64,000 nt of DNA from Marsupella aquatica (GCA_973895155.1 OZ316891.1:26412001-26476000), one strand, 5' to 3'; counted from the stretch's first letter, positions 1 through 11,340 are shown. A program made the numbers and translations. The notes: generated from the sequence alone by a model not told the origin.

Positions 1-72
1 ACGTCCACGACCACACCAAGAGCTTCACTATGAACACAAAAAGTACATATCACCATAGCTCCATGGTCCAAG

Positions 73-93
73 CTCTCTCTCTCTCTCTTTCTC
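73..93. repeat. CT-rich microsatellite
   Basis: A short run of CT dinucleotides with one TTT interruption. Nothing else is recognisable in bases 1-257. Confidence 0.8.
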
Positions 94-257
94 ATAAAGT
101 TCTCAACTAAGTGTTCTCTCTCCATGGGACACCAAGAGGGTTATCCTTTCATGAAGAATCTAGTCAATTAATGTTAACTTCGGTTAACTTACTCTAGTTA
201 ACCTAGCCAAGGTTGAGTCAAAACCCTAACACGGGACATCAATGGCCCTGTTACTCT

Positions 258-1560
258 AGAGGAACTTGGGTGTGGTCTGGCCCGAATGGCAGACGGACGT
301 TGTCCTAGATCGGATGGATTTCCTGCTGAGTGGTTTAAGATCATCCTTAAGGACCCGTGTTTTGGTTGCTCAGGGTTTGTCCCACCTACGCTGATTTTTT
401 TACGCAAGTCATCCTCTGCATCATCAACTCTATATTTATGGATGGGGTCCCTTCCGACCATAACGTTGCTTGGGTTTGTGCCATTTCCAAGGGTGGTCAG
501 GATCTTAAGGACCCGAAGAAAACTCAAGGGATTGCCCTCATTGAGGTCCTCCTTAAATTGGTGGCTGGGATTGTTAGCGAGCGCTTATCACAAAAATTAG
601 AAGAAACAGGGTTCTTTATCAAATCACAAGCTGAATTCCGGAAAGGACAGGAAATGATGGCCCAGGTCATTGCACTTTGAGACTGCTTCCTTAGACAATC
701 TGAATAGGGACTAGCTTCAGACTTAGGTTGCGTTCCTCGATCTTCGCAAGGCTTATGACTCAGTGGTCCATTCGGCACTATTCTTCAAACTTAGGCGTGC
801 AGGGGTCCATGACAAGTGTCTACATTTTATCCAGTCCCTCTATCAATTGGTGATGATCGCTGTAATAGTTGGCCCTCACCTCACGGCTAACATTCAAGTT
901 AGACGTGGGGTGAGGCAGGGGTGCCCATTATCCCCTCGTCTATTCAACATCTTCATCAATGACTTCATTGTTGAAGGGGGGGACCTAGGTATCGGAGTCC
1001 CGGGGCTAGACCTGTAAAGGCTCCTCGCCCTCTTGTTTGCAAATGACATTGCGCATATTGCAGCAGCTGAATGTAACCTCCGTCGGGCCCTTGCCCAAGC
1101 CGACGCTTGGGCCACATTATGTTAACTTGAATTCGGACCTGCCAAGTCGGGGGTCATGGTATTCAACTACAACGGGGAACATGAGCCCTTCACGCTACAA
1201 GGACAAACTTTGGAATGAGTTAAGTCATATGTGTATTTGGGGATCCACTTTGAGGAAGACCTGGGATCTTCAGGGATGTTGCAGACCCTTATCCGTGAGA
1301 GAGAAATTATTGGGAAATAAACTCTGATGCAATACTCTGCCACCCTCCGCAATACCACTATACCCATTTGGGTACGGCTCCATGTTTTGAAAACCCTAGT
1401 GCTACCGACCATGACATATAGTTGTGAACTGTTTGCTTTCGTCAGCCATGGACGGCTCCGCGCCCTTGAAGCCGTCATTATTAAAGGGTTGAAGTGGATT
1501 GCGGGGAAGAGTGCAACTTCCAAACAGGTGGCAGGAGCAGTGCTATTGCACGAGTTCTGA
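258..1560 (+). pseudogene. LINE (non-LTR) reverse transcriptase remnant
   Basis: Broken reverse transcriptase of a non-LTR retrotransposon, readable across several frames. The N-terminal RT signature reads ARMADGRCPRSDGFPAEWFK near 280-340. The strand-invasion block VRRGVRQGCPLSPRLFNIFI lies near 895-960. The catalytic box near 1035 reads FAND where LINE RTs usually have FADD. A thumb-like segment with LPTMTYSCELF lies near 1400-1440. Frameshifts and stops separate the pieces, and no endonuclease domain or poly-A tail is visible. The protein would have nicked target DNA and primed reverse transcription there; this copy cannot do so. The block order makes the LINE assignment firm, but I cannot name the clade. 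Confidence 0.85.
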
Positions 1561-2588
1561 CATAGATGTTGCTACACGTGTATTTTTGCCTCAACGTCTT
1601 GCCACTTTTAGTGAGCGTTGTCCTGGGAATAGTAAGCTCTCAAGAACACGTCGGGTGCTTGGCTGCATGTGCTAATTATACTATTTATCATTTGTAAGAG
1701 ATCTCATGCTTAGAACCAATCCCCTTGAGAGCCTTGTCCCCTCCCGACCATTTCTCAAGTTCTTTGGGTTCTCCTATGCCTCTTGCGGTTTTCTCCACAT
1801 AAGTTGGATGGGAAGGGGAAGGGCGTACCATTTTCCATAAGGACTCCTAAGCATTTTTGGTACCAAGAGATATGTGTGATCTACTCCAGATATTGGCAAT
1901 AACACCAGAGTAGTCGGGGTTAGTACCACACTCCACAAATCTCTCCTCCAAGTGATAATCTTCTCTACGTGCTTCTTTAAAATCTCAGCTATGATCTCTC
2001 ATCTATTACACTATTATGAACACACTCACATCCTCATTTGTGCATCTATATAGTATTATGGATCCCTTCTTTTTCAAACTTTTGTGTAAGAATCTGCATA
2101 ATATATACCTTTCTCTTTACTATCAATTTAATGCTCACTGTAGAACGCAAATTCAGAATCTACGAATTCTTATTCAAATCAATATATACATCCATACTTC
2201 CTATATGCTTTCTAATTAAGAGAGGTTCAGCAGCAGAACCGTCCCTACTTGATCACAGGTTTGTAGACATTATATCTATGGTATTTGTGGCATAGCCGAC
2301 CTTGCCAGATTCAAAGCTCCATCTTTAAGGTACTCGAGTGGTGGCAATGCCTTCCATGACCAAGAATCAAGAAACTTAGAATCCTTTTACCATAGAAATT
2401 GGTGGCATAGCCATTTCGTTAGTCCTAGAACCGATGTTCAAGTATTCCTCTAATGTAAATACATACAATATGCACTCTATGCACTCTCTATCCTCACATT
2501 CATACGCTTGAAATGCTGGAAAATAGATTCCCCTGGGAGGGCGAGCCTCCCTCTTATTTATAGTTGGAGCCAGACCACGCTATATCCT
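1561..2588. other. no recognisable gene, AT-rich spacer
   Basis: No coding signal stands out. The open frames at 2016-2295 are AT-rich and low in complexity, and I judge them chance. Confidence 0.6.
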
Positions 2589-2880
2589 AGAACATACTAA
2601 AATTTATTAGAACTTACTAGAACTTATTAAACTTTAATTTTTTATTACGGTAAATTCTAGAACTTACTTTTTACCATAGTAAATTTTGGAAGTTACCAAA
2701 ATTTACCTTTTTACTATGATAGATTCTAGAAGTTACCAGAATTTATCTTTTTACTATGGTAAATTCTAGAAGTTACTATTTACTATGGTAAATATTGAAA
2801 TTTACCAAAACTTATAATTTTACTTGGTAAAACCTAAAAATCTACTTGTTACCATGTAAATCTTACTGAAAATCTTTACT
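2589..2880. repeat. degenerate AT-rich tandem repeat
   Basis: Variants of a unit containing TTACTATGGTAAATTCTAGAA recur about every 55-65 bases, with inner pieces such as TTACCAAAATTTACC. Divergence between units is high, so the array is old. No protein coding is seen. Confidence 0.65.
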
Positions 2881-2947
2881 TTTATATTTTCATACAAAAC
2901 CAAGTTATTCTTCATATATTTTAATTTCCTTACGACACCATTATCCC

Positions 2948-3552
2948 TAGCTTTTTCCTACCATGGCATGGCGGTCTGCTATCACATTTATTCCCCCAGA
3001 TATCAAACTTATCCAACCACGCCACATCCAGTTACTAGGCCCTATCCACTTGGTGGTTGTTGGATGGGAGTGCCAAGGATTTTCTACAATAGGCACAGGT
3101 GGGGGATTACAAGATCGTCGTTCAATGTTGTTCAAGGATCTACTTTGGGTACTTGGTTGGATACAACAACGCAACCCATGTGTGGGTTACATTTTGGAGA
3201 ATGCACCTACACAGTTTGACTCTCGGACAGATGTGTTGAAAGATATTGTTGTTGTTCAACACTTGTTGGGTGACCCATTCCTCATTGATGCAGCTCAATG
3301 TGGGTCTTATGCCTATCGTTTACGGAATTTGTGGACTAACCTGACACCACATAATACTGTTAAGTTGGCTCTGTTGGAGACTAAGCCAAATCCTATACAA
3401 CAATTACAACAAATTTTGGATCCTGATAGTCTTTCCCGACCGGTGGTACGGACTGAACGTGCACCGTTCTTTCCAGCCAATAGCATAGGCACGCCACGGG
3501 CAGTATGGCCCACGCTACTTTCCTTTCTTGGTTCCTTTGCATTTTGGGGAGA
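2948..3552 (+). pseudogene. fragment of a retrotransposon-borne C5 cytosine DNA methyltransferase
   Basis: This open segment matches, almost residue for residue, the middle of the longer methyltransferase at 28861-29990. It starts at the equivalent of residue 53 and ends at the block FAFWGEG. Motif IV is present as GWECQGFS with the catalytic Cys. Motif VI is LENAPTQF. The motif VIII-like block QCGSYAYRLRNLWTNL follows. Motif I (cofactor loop) and motif X are missing, so it cannot be a working enzyme. Homology stops sharply at 3552, eight bases before a TGTCAC that looks like an LTR start. That suggests element A inserted into an older copy of the DNMT-bearing gypsy element. Confidence 0.85.
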
Positions 3553-3623
3553 AGGACCATGTCACCCCATGTTGCATTTGAGTTGCAACTTTGTTGCTTA
3601 CACATGTGTTGTGAGTTTGAGAG

Positions 3624-3647
3624 GGTGACCTGCTATAGCAGGTCACC
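3624..3647. repeat. perfect 24-bp palindrome
   Basis: The arms GGTGACCTGCTA and TAGCAGGTCACC are exact inverse complements with no spacer. It lies about 65 bases inside the putative LTR start of element A. It could be a protein-binding site or a hairpin in the RNA. Confidence 0.9.
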
Positions 3648-3781
3648 TTGTAGGGGTGACCTCTTCACCCAGGTTACCATGCCTTTGTGCCATGGGGGTA
3701 TACCTTGGAGAATGAGGGATTAGCTCCTCATTCTTCCAAGTTGAATCTCCCGGCACTAGTAGAGTTCATGTGGCTGTGGCT

Positions 3782-3785
<4 letters not shown>

Positions 3786-3815
<30 letters not shown>
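3786..3815. repeat. (GA)n microsatellite
   Basis: An uninterrupted GA run of about 30 bases. Confidence 0.95.
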
Positions 3816-3817
<2 letters not shown>

Positions 3818-5850
3818 TGTATGTCGGTTGGCATGTAGAGCGATATTGACAGGGTTCTGCTATGTGTATAGACTTGGAGTCCCGCATGGCTAGCGGGTGA
3901 GTTGGCTCGACTTAGTGATACCTTGCAGCGAGGCCCCATTTTGCAAGAGATTATTTGGAAGAATTAGAGGAGGAGAGCGGATGCTCTCAATTTTTTTGAA
4001 TTGTGCGGACCAGCGGAGGTGCTCGGTGATTTGTTCGTTTGTTCGTTGGTGGGAGATTGTTGATCGTTAGTTGACGTTGTTGGTTGGCAACGATTACCCG
4101 AGTGCGGAAGCGCTGTCAAAAATCAGTGAGAGTATTCTGATTTCAACTCTAAATTTCTTGAAATCTGGTTGCACTTTCATCACAAATCGTTGATGCAAAG
4201 AAGCTATGCATGACCCACTTATTAGTCATTTGATTAGCGTTGTCATGGAGATGTGCGGAAGCTTTGTTTGGCTCTGGTTAGAGGAGGCTTGTTGCAGATT
4301 TTTGTGATGAACAAAGGTCGTGCGGAAGCCATGCCCAAATTTTGGTAGAAACTCTGTTGGATGGATAACCACTAGAAATTTTATTGCGATTTCGGATGGA
4401 GCATGCCGTTGTGGTTGCATTGGCAAAGTTTGAGTGAAAAATAGCTTAAAAGATGGACGTTATGCGTTGTTGATGTTTGCTGGAATTCTGGTTCATTGTT
4501 GACGGTTTTCTGGCGGAATTTGGTGACGGAATTCGTGACAAGATTTCAACTCAAATTGTGGTGCAATTGATTATTTTATGGAGTTACATTATTCATACAT
4601 TTTGTGTCTAGTTTGGAGGTAAATAGGGAACTACAATAGTTTGGAGACTAGGGTAGGTTTGGACCCTACCTTAGCCTAGGAGACAAGGGCATCCCAAGGC
4701 CAAAAGCCTGGGTAGTTGGTGGCATACTTATTTTGGGAAGAAAACCACTTTGGGGGATCCAAGAGAAATTGGCTTTTTGTGTGAAGGGCTCAAGACCTGA
4801 CCACCCACCTCCCGTGGTTGTTAAAACCAAAAACAACCACAACACCTTGTGTTATCTTTAGCCCATTTTTTAATCTTTTGCCACATTTGTTACCCTTAGT
4901 GTCTTTTGTACCTTCTTAGTCCCTTGTGACCCTCGCTTTTTTTTATGCCTCGTTTTACCCTCTTTGTATTTCTTTAATTTTGTTTTGTATGTACCATTTT
5001 TTACTTTGAAGCAAAAGAAAGAGGGATTGGGTAGAGAATCTTTTCAATATTAAAAGGAGAGCCAAAGATGGACATAGTATTCGTGCTTGGCAAGTGCCCT
5101 GCCCAAGGAAGGTACAAGGGACCAGACCAAGTACAAGGTTCAAAGGAAGGTGAAGAGTCACCTATGACAAGGGCTGTCCACTAGGTCAAAAGTACGAGAA
5201 TGTGAGGGGGGAAATCATTTGTGTACCTCTTGTTTTATTTTTTTGTCTGTTTATTTTTTCTCTTTCTTTGTGTCTCTCTTTTGGTTTAAAACCAACAAAA
5301 AAAATACAATAGGGGATCCCACGTATGGAGGAGTCCATAAAGAGGAGCCCATGTGAGCGTCAGCCTTTTAGTTCCCATCATTATTTTAATCCTGTGTTTA
5401 AATTTGAAAAAGGGGTCTATGTATAATTTGGCCATATTTTTCCATCTTTTGGCCGTATTTTTATCATTTTGAATGTATTTCCAACCATTTCCTTTGTGTA
5501 TCTCTTTTGGTGATTTGTCCGACAGAAAATCCGAGAGCTGATTTTTGGGGACTTCTTGGATCCATTTTGACCCCCCTTTGGTTGAGAGACCATAGCTCGA
5601 CCATTCGACGCCCATTTTTCTCAAACACCGATTACAGGGCTGGATGCGGCGGCTTGTTGGCTATCAGAATCACTTGAATGTCTGGACACAATTCTGACAC
5701 ATTTTATTTTTTGGCCATTTTGAGGTGGTCTTGTTGCAGTCGTTGGCAGTAGTTGCTGCCAAGTGATTGTTGTGCCGCGAGAGTGCCACAGTTTGTTGCA
5801 TAGCCAAATTGAAAATAAGAGTGACTTGCAATGGTGCCCAATTTTGACCC

Positions 5851-7324
5851 GTGGAAGCAGACAAGGACACTGTGTCAACTGGGAGCGGCACTGGTATAGA
5901 CCCTGTAGTGGAGGAGGCAACTCGGCTACTGTCCTTGTTGTCACTGCATTCCCATATTAGTCCTTACAATTGGGATATGGAGCATTCCATGGATAGCCGA
6001 ATTCAAAGGTTTCCAAGAGATGTTGGCACCATAGAGTTGCCATATTTCATTATGGAGTTTGAGCGGTGGTGTGATCAACAAAAGTTGCACAGCACGTCAT
6101 TCTTCCCTTTCATGGTATTGCAGACATTATTCCAGCACTTGGAGGGGCCACCCAAGCATGACTATGAGGAGTTCTAGACGCTGCATGTTGAGCACATTGA
6201 GTCTTGGAGACGCAAGTGGTCTCCAAACTATGTCTCACTCACAGGTGAAGATATGTCCTCCAAGAAGGAAGAGGGTGCTAGCAGCTCTAGCACATCATTG
6301 CCAATACCCAGGTTCAACCTGCTGGTGGAGTTCTTCAAGATGTTGAAGAAGAATTATCAGGGTATTTGCGTGAACAAATTGTTGAGCCTCCAGACATTCA
6401 ATAGGATGGAGGGTGAGAGTTTGCGCAAAGCATACACGCGCATGAGGCGGTTCATCAATACCACAGAGTCAAAGTATTGATGCCCAGGCTATCTAAATTT
6501 GGTATCAGGCCATGGATAAGGATTTGAGAAATCGGGTTCTATTTTTGGCATTGGCCACTGATGAGAAACTGACACTGGAGAAAGTTTTCCTACTTTCTGA
6601 TACCATTGACATAAACCAGTCAAAGGAGAAGGTTGTCACCCTTAGATTTGGCAAGGAGTCCCTTGGAGGCAGTGTTGCTAGTACATCTAGTGGGCAGCAA
6701 CCACATCAATTGGGGAATGTGCCAGGGAGGGCACAGCCCAATGCTCCCGGTGGTGCTGTTGCTGGTGGCAGGAGAGCAGCACCACCCCAACGTCCCTTTC
6801 AGCCTTCTTATGCCACTCAAGTGGAGTACTGGAGTTGTAAGGGACCTCATAACCAACATGATTGCCCTGATAGGAAGGGTCCACCACGTGCAGAGCAGGG
6901 CGGAGCTGCCTCTAGACAACCTAATCTTAGGTGTTGTGACCATTGTCACCGAGATGGGCATACTTTTGACAAGTGTTTTGAGCTGCATCCAGAGATGCAA
7001 TTTGGTGCTGCCCATAGGGAAGTTGCTCCTAGAGGTCGTAGAGGCCCCCGCCCTGGTCATGGAGGTAACAGGGTAGTCCCCGTAGCCAGTGCACAAACCA
7101 CCAATCCAGTTGTAGCCATCAGGATCCAAGAGTTGGAGAAACAATTGGCAACAGCCAATTTGGCGTTGCGGGCCCCTAGCAAAGTTGAGGCCTCTAGTTC
7201 CCGCACCATGGATAGTTCCCAGATTGCTCTTGGATTCAGTGACTTGGATTACATGTGCAGTGTTGCACAGTTAGACAGTGGTGCAACTATCACCAGAGTA
7301 GTGGCTAGGGTTGTTGAGCCATGA
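5851..7324 (+). pseudogene. Ty3/gypsy gag, element A
   Basis: Capsid/nucleocapsid polyprotein of a gypsy element in at least three frame segments (5851-6177, 6253-6480, 6512-7324). The middle has the helical gag core. The part after 6512 begins MDKDLRNRVLFLALATDEKL and runs into a Gln/Pro/Gly/Arg-rich region. Two zinc-knuckle-like clusters follow, CKGPHNQHDCPD and CDHCHRDGHTFDKCFELH. An LDSGAT protease-like triad lies near 7270-7287. Frame changes near 6180 and 6480, with stops, make it non-functional. It shares its orientation with the pol remnant downstream. Confidence 0.8.
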
Positions 7325-8316
7325 GGTATTTCCGTGAAGTTGGATCCACAACGAGGGGAGGCTAGCCGGCAACAGAGATTACCATAGAGTTTTACATTGA
7401 TGGATGTTGCACAGACTTCTACTATGGCACCAGTTGCTGCCAGTAGTGGACCTTCTGGCCACTCTCGTGATCACGTGGGGCCACCCAACATTGATTCTGA
7501 CATGGTAACTAGCCCAGTGTTGGGGGCGGCTAGAGCCTTGTGTTAGGGTCCATTGTTTTCTTGTGCTCAATTATCTTCCCTTGGAGTTCCTGTTGCAGAT
7601 GTGTTGCACCAGGCAACTGCATTGTATGATACTAGAGCAGTTTTGGCATCTAGTTATGACACAACTGGTCCATAGGTTGGCCCAGATGGCGCCAAGTCTT
7701 GTCATTCTTTGTTGAGAGTTGCTGAGACTTCTTGGTAGGCTTTTGCTGCTCGATTGAGTGAGCTCACTGCCAGACCAGCCTTTGATCAGAGTGTTGTGAC
7801 TCCCGGTGTGGTTGTGGTGGACAACCATGTTGATGTCTTTATATTGGTTGGCCCTAGTGGCACGGTGTTTAAGCGGTTTAGAGAGCTTGGATTGAAGTTG
7901 CATCCTGGCAAAAATAAGTTTTTCCATGACCTCATTGCATATTTAGGGCATACCATTTATCTAGGTGGATTGGGTATGCAATAGACAAAGGTGAAGGCAA
8001 TTGCTGGCATCCCTCAGCCTACAGATGTGAGTAGAGTCCGAGCATTTTTGGGGCTTGCAAACTTCTATCAAAGGTATGTGAAAGGATTCAATGCAATTGC
8101 AAAACCTTTGACGTTACTTACAAGACTGGACCATGAGTGGCAGTGAGGTGCTGAACAGGATAGGGTTTTTCATCAATTGAAGGAGAAGCTCACGTCAGCA
8201 CCCATCTTGAGGAGACCTATCAGGGGACGTCCATTTAGGTTGCATACTGATTGGAGCATGGTGGGACTTGGAGCAGTGCTCATTCAGCAGGATGATGAGG
8301 GAAGAGAGTTTGTGGT
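7325..8316 (+). pseudogene. Ty3/gypsy pol remnant, element A
   Basis: The stretch 7325-7753 is readable but broken by TAG and TGA codons and is probably the protease-RT linker. From about 7860 the end of a reverse transcriptase is clear: RELGLKLHPGKNKFF, then YLGHTIYLGGLGM, then VRAFLGLANFYQRYVKGF. The start of RNase H follows (LHTDWSMVGLGAVL). The RT palm with its catalytic aspartates is missing, so an internal deletion joined the linker to the RT C-terminus. Homology ends at 8316, where the flanking direct repeat begins. Stops at 7981 (TAG after MQ) and about 8144 (TGA after EWQ) are one transition from Gln and Trp codons. Confidence 0.8.
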
Positions 8317-8446
8317 TGTCGTGTTAGAGTACATCGATGTACCAGCTGTGTGATGACTGCAAACCTATCTAGTAAATGCACTTGCTATCCTATCAACTAT
8401 CCACTGGCATGCAGAAATAGAAACAAAAAAATATCTGATCTACTCT
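8316..8446. repeat. 131-bp direct repeat, left copy
   Basis: Begins TTGTCGTGTTAGAGT and ends TCTACTCT. It is about 85% identical by eye to 9060-9190. It interrupts the RNase H of element A. Confidence 0.85.
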
Positions 8447-9059
8447 AATAACAAAATATGAGACGAAGTGAGTCCGGAGTCAGCAAATGTGTGGTACGCT
8501 ATACTAAAGGGCGAAAAACCGTGAAGCAGCAATGTAAGTGCTAACCCACGATAAAAAATGACTGTCACTTTTGTAATCGGCGGAGACGCTAAGTAGCTAT
8601 CACAATGTGTACGAATGGTGAGCTCCTCCTAACAAGAAATGAGCAAGTATAACTGGATTCACTTAAGAACTGAAGTGAATGAAGCAAGACCTAGGAGGTA
8701 TACCCCCTGGGTCCCAAGGGATGGGCTGCCTCACCAGATAAGGCAATCTGTGAGGAGCCCTCCCAGCCATTGAGACCTCTCCATAAGAGACAAAATAGTG
8801 GTGTGCAAGATAGAATAATCTCATATTAGGCTAACCTACCAGCTAACTAACTTAATTGACTACATGACCCTATCCGGTACCGCCGTCTCCTAGGTGGTGG
8901 TAAGGCGGGTTGAATCCCAAGCCGCAACCCTAGCGTCAGTCGCTCACCAGCCGCTACGTCTATTTGGCAGTGCCCTAAATTAATCATGATCACCGCTAAC
9001 TAGGATAGTCGCTCAAACTCGAGTATGTGATTAAGCGCCGATGAGGGTTTGCATGACAA
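8447..9059. other. 613-bp non-coding core between direct repeats
   Basis: No open frame of note. The paired direct repeats on both sides suggest a short LTR-type (TRIM-like) non-autonomous element of 875 bp. However, no primer-binding site after the left repeat and no clean TG...CA ends are visible, so a segmental duplication is also possible. Confidence 0.4.
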
Positions 9060-9190
9060 TTGTCGTGCTAGAGTGCATTGATGTACCAACTATGTTGTGA
9101 CTGCAAACCTGTATAGTGAATACACTTGCTATTCTATCAGCTGTCCACTAGCATGCAAAAATAGAAACAGAAAAACATTTTATCTACTCT
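9060..9190. repeat. 131-bp direct repeat, right copy
   Basis: Partner of 8316-8446. The decayed 3' end of the minus-strand DNMT-gypsy element begins right after it. Confidence 0.85.
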
Positions 9191-9247
9191 CCCCTAGGTG
9201 GTGATCTACTGGCCTCGTCGATTGGTGGTAGAATGATGTTGCCTAGT

Positions 9248-9512
9248 GCAGGCATCACAAAACCACTGACATTCTGGAATATTGTGCAAGAGGTGTAAGA
9301 CAAAACAAATGAAAGCCGTTGTTACAACGATCGCAAAGCAACATAAGATGAGCATCATCAATGCGACGACAAATTTGACAAAGATGATCCATAGATGGAA
9401 CCCAGTATGCAGTAATTACAGTAGGATGAAGATTAGGTAGGTGGCATGGGGCACAATTTTTGAAGCGATCATTGATGGTATGACCATCTGACCTTCCAAC
9501 AAAAGCACTCAA
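9248..9512 (-). pseudogene. C-terminal PHD finger of the gypsy integrase
   Basis: A PHD zinc finger follows the integrase. Visible ligands in the 9512-9255 frame are CQIC, then CDRC, His in FHLFC, and that Cys. The final pair, WFCDAC, sits in another frame at 9248-9262, so the C4HC3 set is complete but split by a frameshift. Another indel near 9490 and a TGA at about 9509 separate it from the integrase. PHD fingers read histone H3 tails. On an integrase C-terminus one would steer insertion to chosen chromatin, as chromodomains do in chromoviruses. Function is inferred; the domain call rests on ligand spacing and the LMLLCDRC core. Confidence 0.85.
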
Positions 9513-10318
9513 GATACCCGTACTTCCTTGATTTGAAGAATAATCTGACCTGCGGAGGTGTCCAAAATATTTAGAGTCTGTCGTTGTAAGTAGATATAAT
9601 CTCCAACTTCAAATTTGTAGATTTTGGGACGGTAGCTGCCACCACGGGTGTAAGCATAGCGCAAAGTATCCCGATGTTGAGCAATGTGAAGGTTTTGCAT
9701 GGCCATAGGCATGACTCGCTTGAACAAAGCTGCTTTGTCTAAAATGACCTGAGCCCAAACCTTCTCATTGTCTAGGTCCACTATCTGGACCATGTGCAAT
9801 GCAATGGCAGAGGGTGGTACCAGATGTCGACCAAATAATAGAAAATAAGGAGAAAATAATGAAAGAGCTGCATGCTTGGACATACGGTAACCCATAGCAA
9901 TATAGGGTAATTGTAGATCCCAATCAGCCTTGCTTTTGGTAAGGCAAATCTTGCGTTGCCCTTTCTTACATGTCTGGATCATGCATTCTGCAAGACCATC
10001 AGCTTGTGGATGATCGCATGATGTCCTCCTATGATCAATGAGCGCATGGTCAAGGAGGTCTTGAAACTCTCCTCTAAACTCTGTTCCCTGATCAGTTAAG
10101 CATTCAGCACATGCACCAAATTGGTTGAGAACCTGTTGTAGAAATGTCTGGCTGGTGCTGTGGGATGACTTGTTACGCAGTGGCACTAACTCAATCCATT
10201 TTGAAAAGTGCTCAATCATAATCATCACAAAGATATTACCCCTAGGTGTAATTGGTAAGTCACCAGCCAAGTCACAAGACCAAAGGTAGAATAACCCCTC
10301 AATTGGCAGAGGTCGCAA
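9509..10318 (-). pseudogene. Ty3/gypsy integrase catalytic core (DNMT-gypsy)
   Basis: A 269-residue open stretch with the integrase D,D,E triad: Asp in LWSCDLAG, Asp in CLTDQGTEF, Glu in ADGLAECMIQT. After it come FGRHLVPPS and a C-terminal basic part (GGSYRPKIYKFEVGDYIYL) typical of gypsy integrases. It would insert element cDNA into the genome. A TAG at 10316-10318 separates it from the zinc-binding part upstream and is one transition from CAG. The PHD finger follows after a TGA. The core itself is intact, so the damage looks recent relative to other copies here. Confidence 0.9.
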
Positions 10319-10964
10319 CTACATCTGGCGGTCAGAGGATAAACTCTTTACTCGATTGCATTCTGCACATCGAGCCAACACATCCCTCACTTGTGTGTAC
10401 ATACCTCGCCACGTGAAGTGAGGAGTGAGCAAGTTGTGAGTTTGTTTGATGCCAAAATGCCCCAACTTTGAATGGACCTTTTGTATCAGTGCTGGTCTTT
10501 GCAACACACGCGGAACCACTCGATCCCCTGATGGGAATAGCCGGGTCAAATGGTTACCCTTCCATGCATACCGACATGCTCTATGTTGGATGCGCTCTCT
10601 CTCCATGAGGGTAGCATTAGAAGGGAAATCCTCCTATTGTATGTAGTGTAGGGTTGCATAATCATTCCATATATCTGCAGATGTAGCCTCAGCAACTTGC
10701 ACATCTGCCAATAGTGCCAAGCAAGCAGTAGCGGTTGGTTAAGTGGTAGCATCAAAATCTTGTCTTGTAACCGTGTGATCTTCTGTTGTACTCAGAGGAC
10801 TGCATGACATTGCATCAACATTCTGGTGGGTGACTCCTGGTCGATGGATGATGTCAAAAGTGTACTCCTACAAGATCAATGCCCACCTAGCCAGCTTACT
10901 AGTCAGTTTGTTATTAGTCATCAACCATTTAAGTGGCTGATGGTCTGTGAACAACACAAACTTC
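10319..10964 (-). pseudogene. RNase H end and integrase zinc-binding domain (DNMT-gypsy)
   Basis: Reading on the minus strand from the CACTA junction, the RNase H core resumes at once with FVLFTDHQPLKWLM, then KLARWALILQEYTFDIIHRP. The HHCC zinc-binding domain of integrase follows near 10320-10470 (VHSKLGHFGIKQTHNLL ... CAECNRVK). In-frame TAG/TAA codons lie between the RNase H end and the start of the 10606 frame. The first part of the RNase H domain is on the far side of the CACTA insertion at 27526-27720, which proves the two pieces were one gene. Confidence 0.9.
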
Positions 10965-10967
10965 TTA
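10965..10967. repeat. CACTA target-site duplication, left (TTA)
   Basis: TTA directly abuts the CACTA terminus and is repeated at 27523-27525. Three base pairs is the CACTA standard. Confidence 0.95.
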
Positions 10968-10997
10968 CACTAGTAGAAACCGGGGGGTATTTAGACC
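10968..10997 (+). repeat. CACTA terminal inverted repeat, 3' end of element
   Basis: Starts CACTAGTAGAAACCGGGG. Matches the complement of 27494-27522 with one gap and one or two mismatches over 30 bases. Confidence 0.95.
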
Positions 10998-11340
10998 CCA
11001 TTAAACGACTATTCAGTACCGTATAGGACTTGGAAACGACTGGGAAGGACTCTAGTCCTTTATAGGACTGCGAGTCGTATGTTTTGTTACTATAATCAAC
11101 TGAGTCCTTTATAGAACTGGTTTATAAGTCGTTTAATAGTTTGGATTTTCAGTCTATTTTAGTCTTTGTGTGGGTAGCTTTGGTGAGTCATTTTTAGTCT
11201 TTTATGGGCTGCGATGATGAGTCGTTGGGAACGACTAAAAAGGTTATGGAGGGTAGTCTTTAAATATACTTTGTGGGGTATGTATAAGTCTTTTATGTCA
11301 ACTGGATATGAGTGATGAAGACCCCACTATACTACTTGGA
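10998..11340. promoter_or_regulatory. CACTA subterminal repeat region, 3' side
   Basis: Short motifs recur in both directions: TATAGGACT, AGTCCTTTATAGGACTG, GAGTCCTTTATAGAACTGG, AGTCTTTTATGGGCTGC and AGTCGTTT. In En/Spm elements such subterminal repeats bind the TNPA-type protein. The same AGTCTTTT/AGTCGTTTT words occur at the other end near 27370-27480. Confidence 0.75.

Larger units (their letters stand above)
3560..5850 (+). other. putative LTR and 5' leader of gypsy element A
   Basis: A non-coding stretch between the DNMT fragment and a gypsy gag gene. It opens with TGTCACCCC, a common LTR start. No second LTR copy is in the window to prove it. A sequence resembling a tRNA-Met primer site (TGGCTATCAGAATC) sits near 5663 but is poor. 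The pieces GTGCGGAAGC recur near 4092, 4254 and 4319. The open frames inside (for example 5286-5944, minus strand) look like chance. Confidence 0.4.

Noticed and set aside
258-1560. Group II intron or bacterial RT
   Set aside because: Block order, RQGCPLSPRLFN and the flanks are typical of eukaryotic LINE RTs, and no intron RNA domains are visible.
2016-2295. Small AT-rich open frames
   Set aside because: Low complexity, Ile/Tyr/Leu-rich translation with no start context or motif.
6620-7144. 174-residue minus-strand frame
   Set aside because: It is the antisense shadow of the gag region with zinc knuckles on the plus strand.
8690-8960. Possible rRNA or tRNA piece in the 613-bp core
   Set aside because: Some GC-rich words look RNA-like, but no cloverleaf or recognisable rRNA core sequence could be folded or matched by eye.
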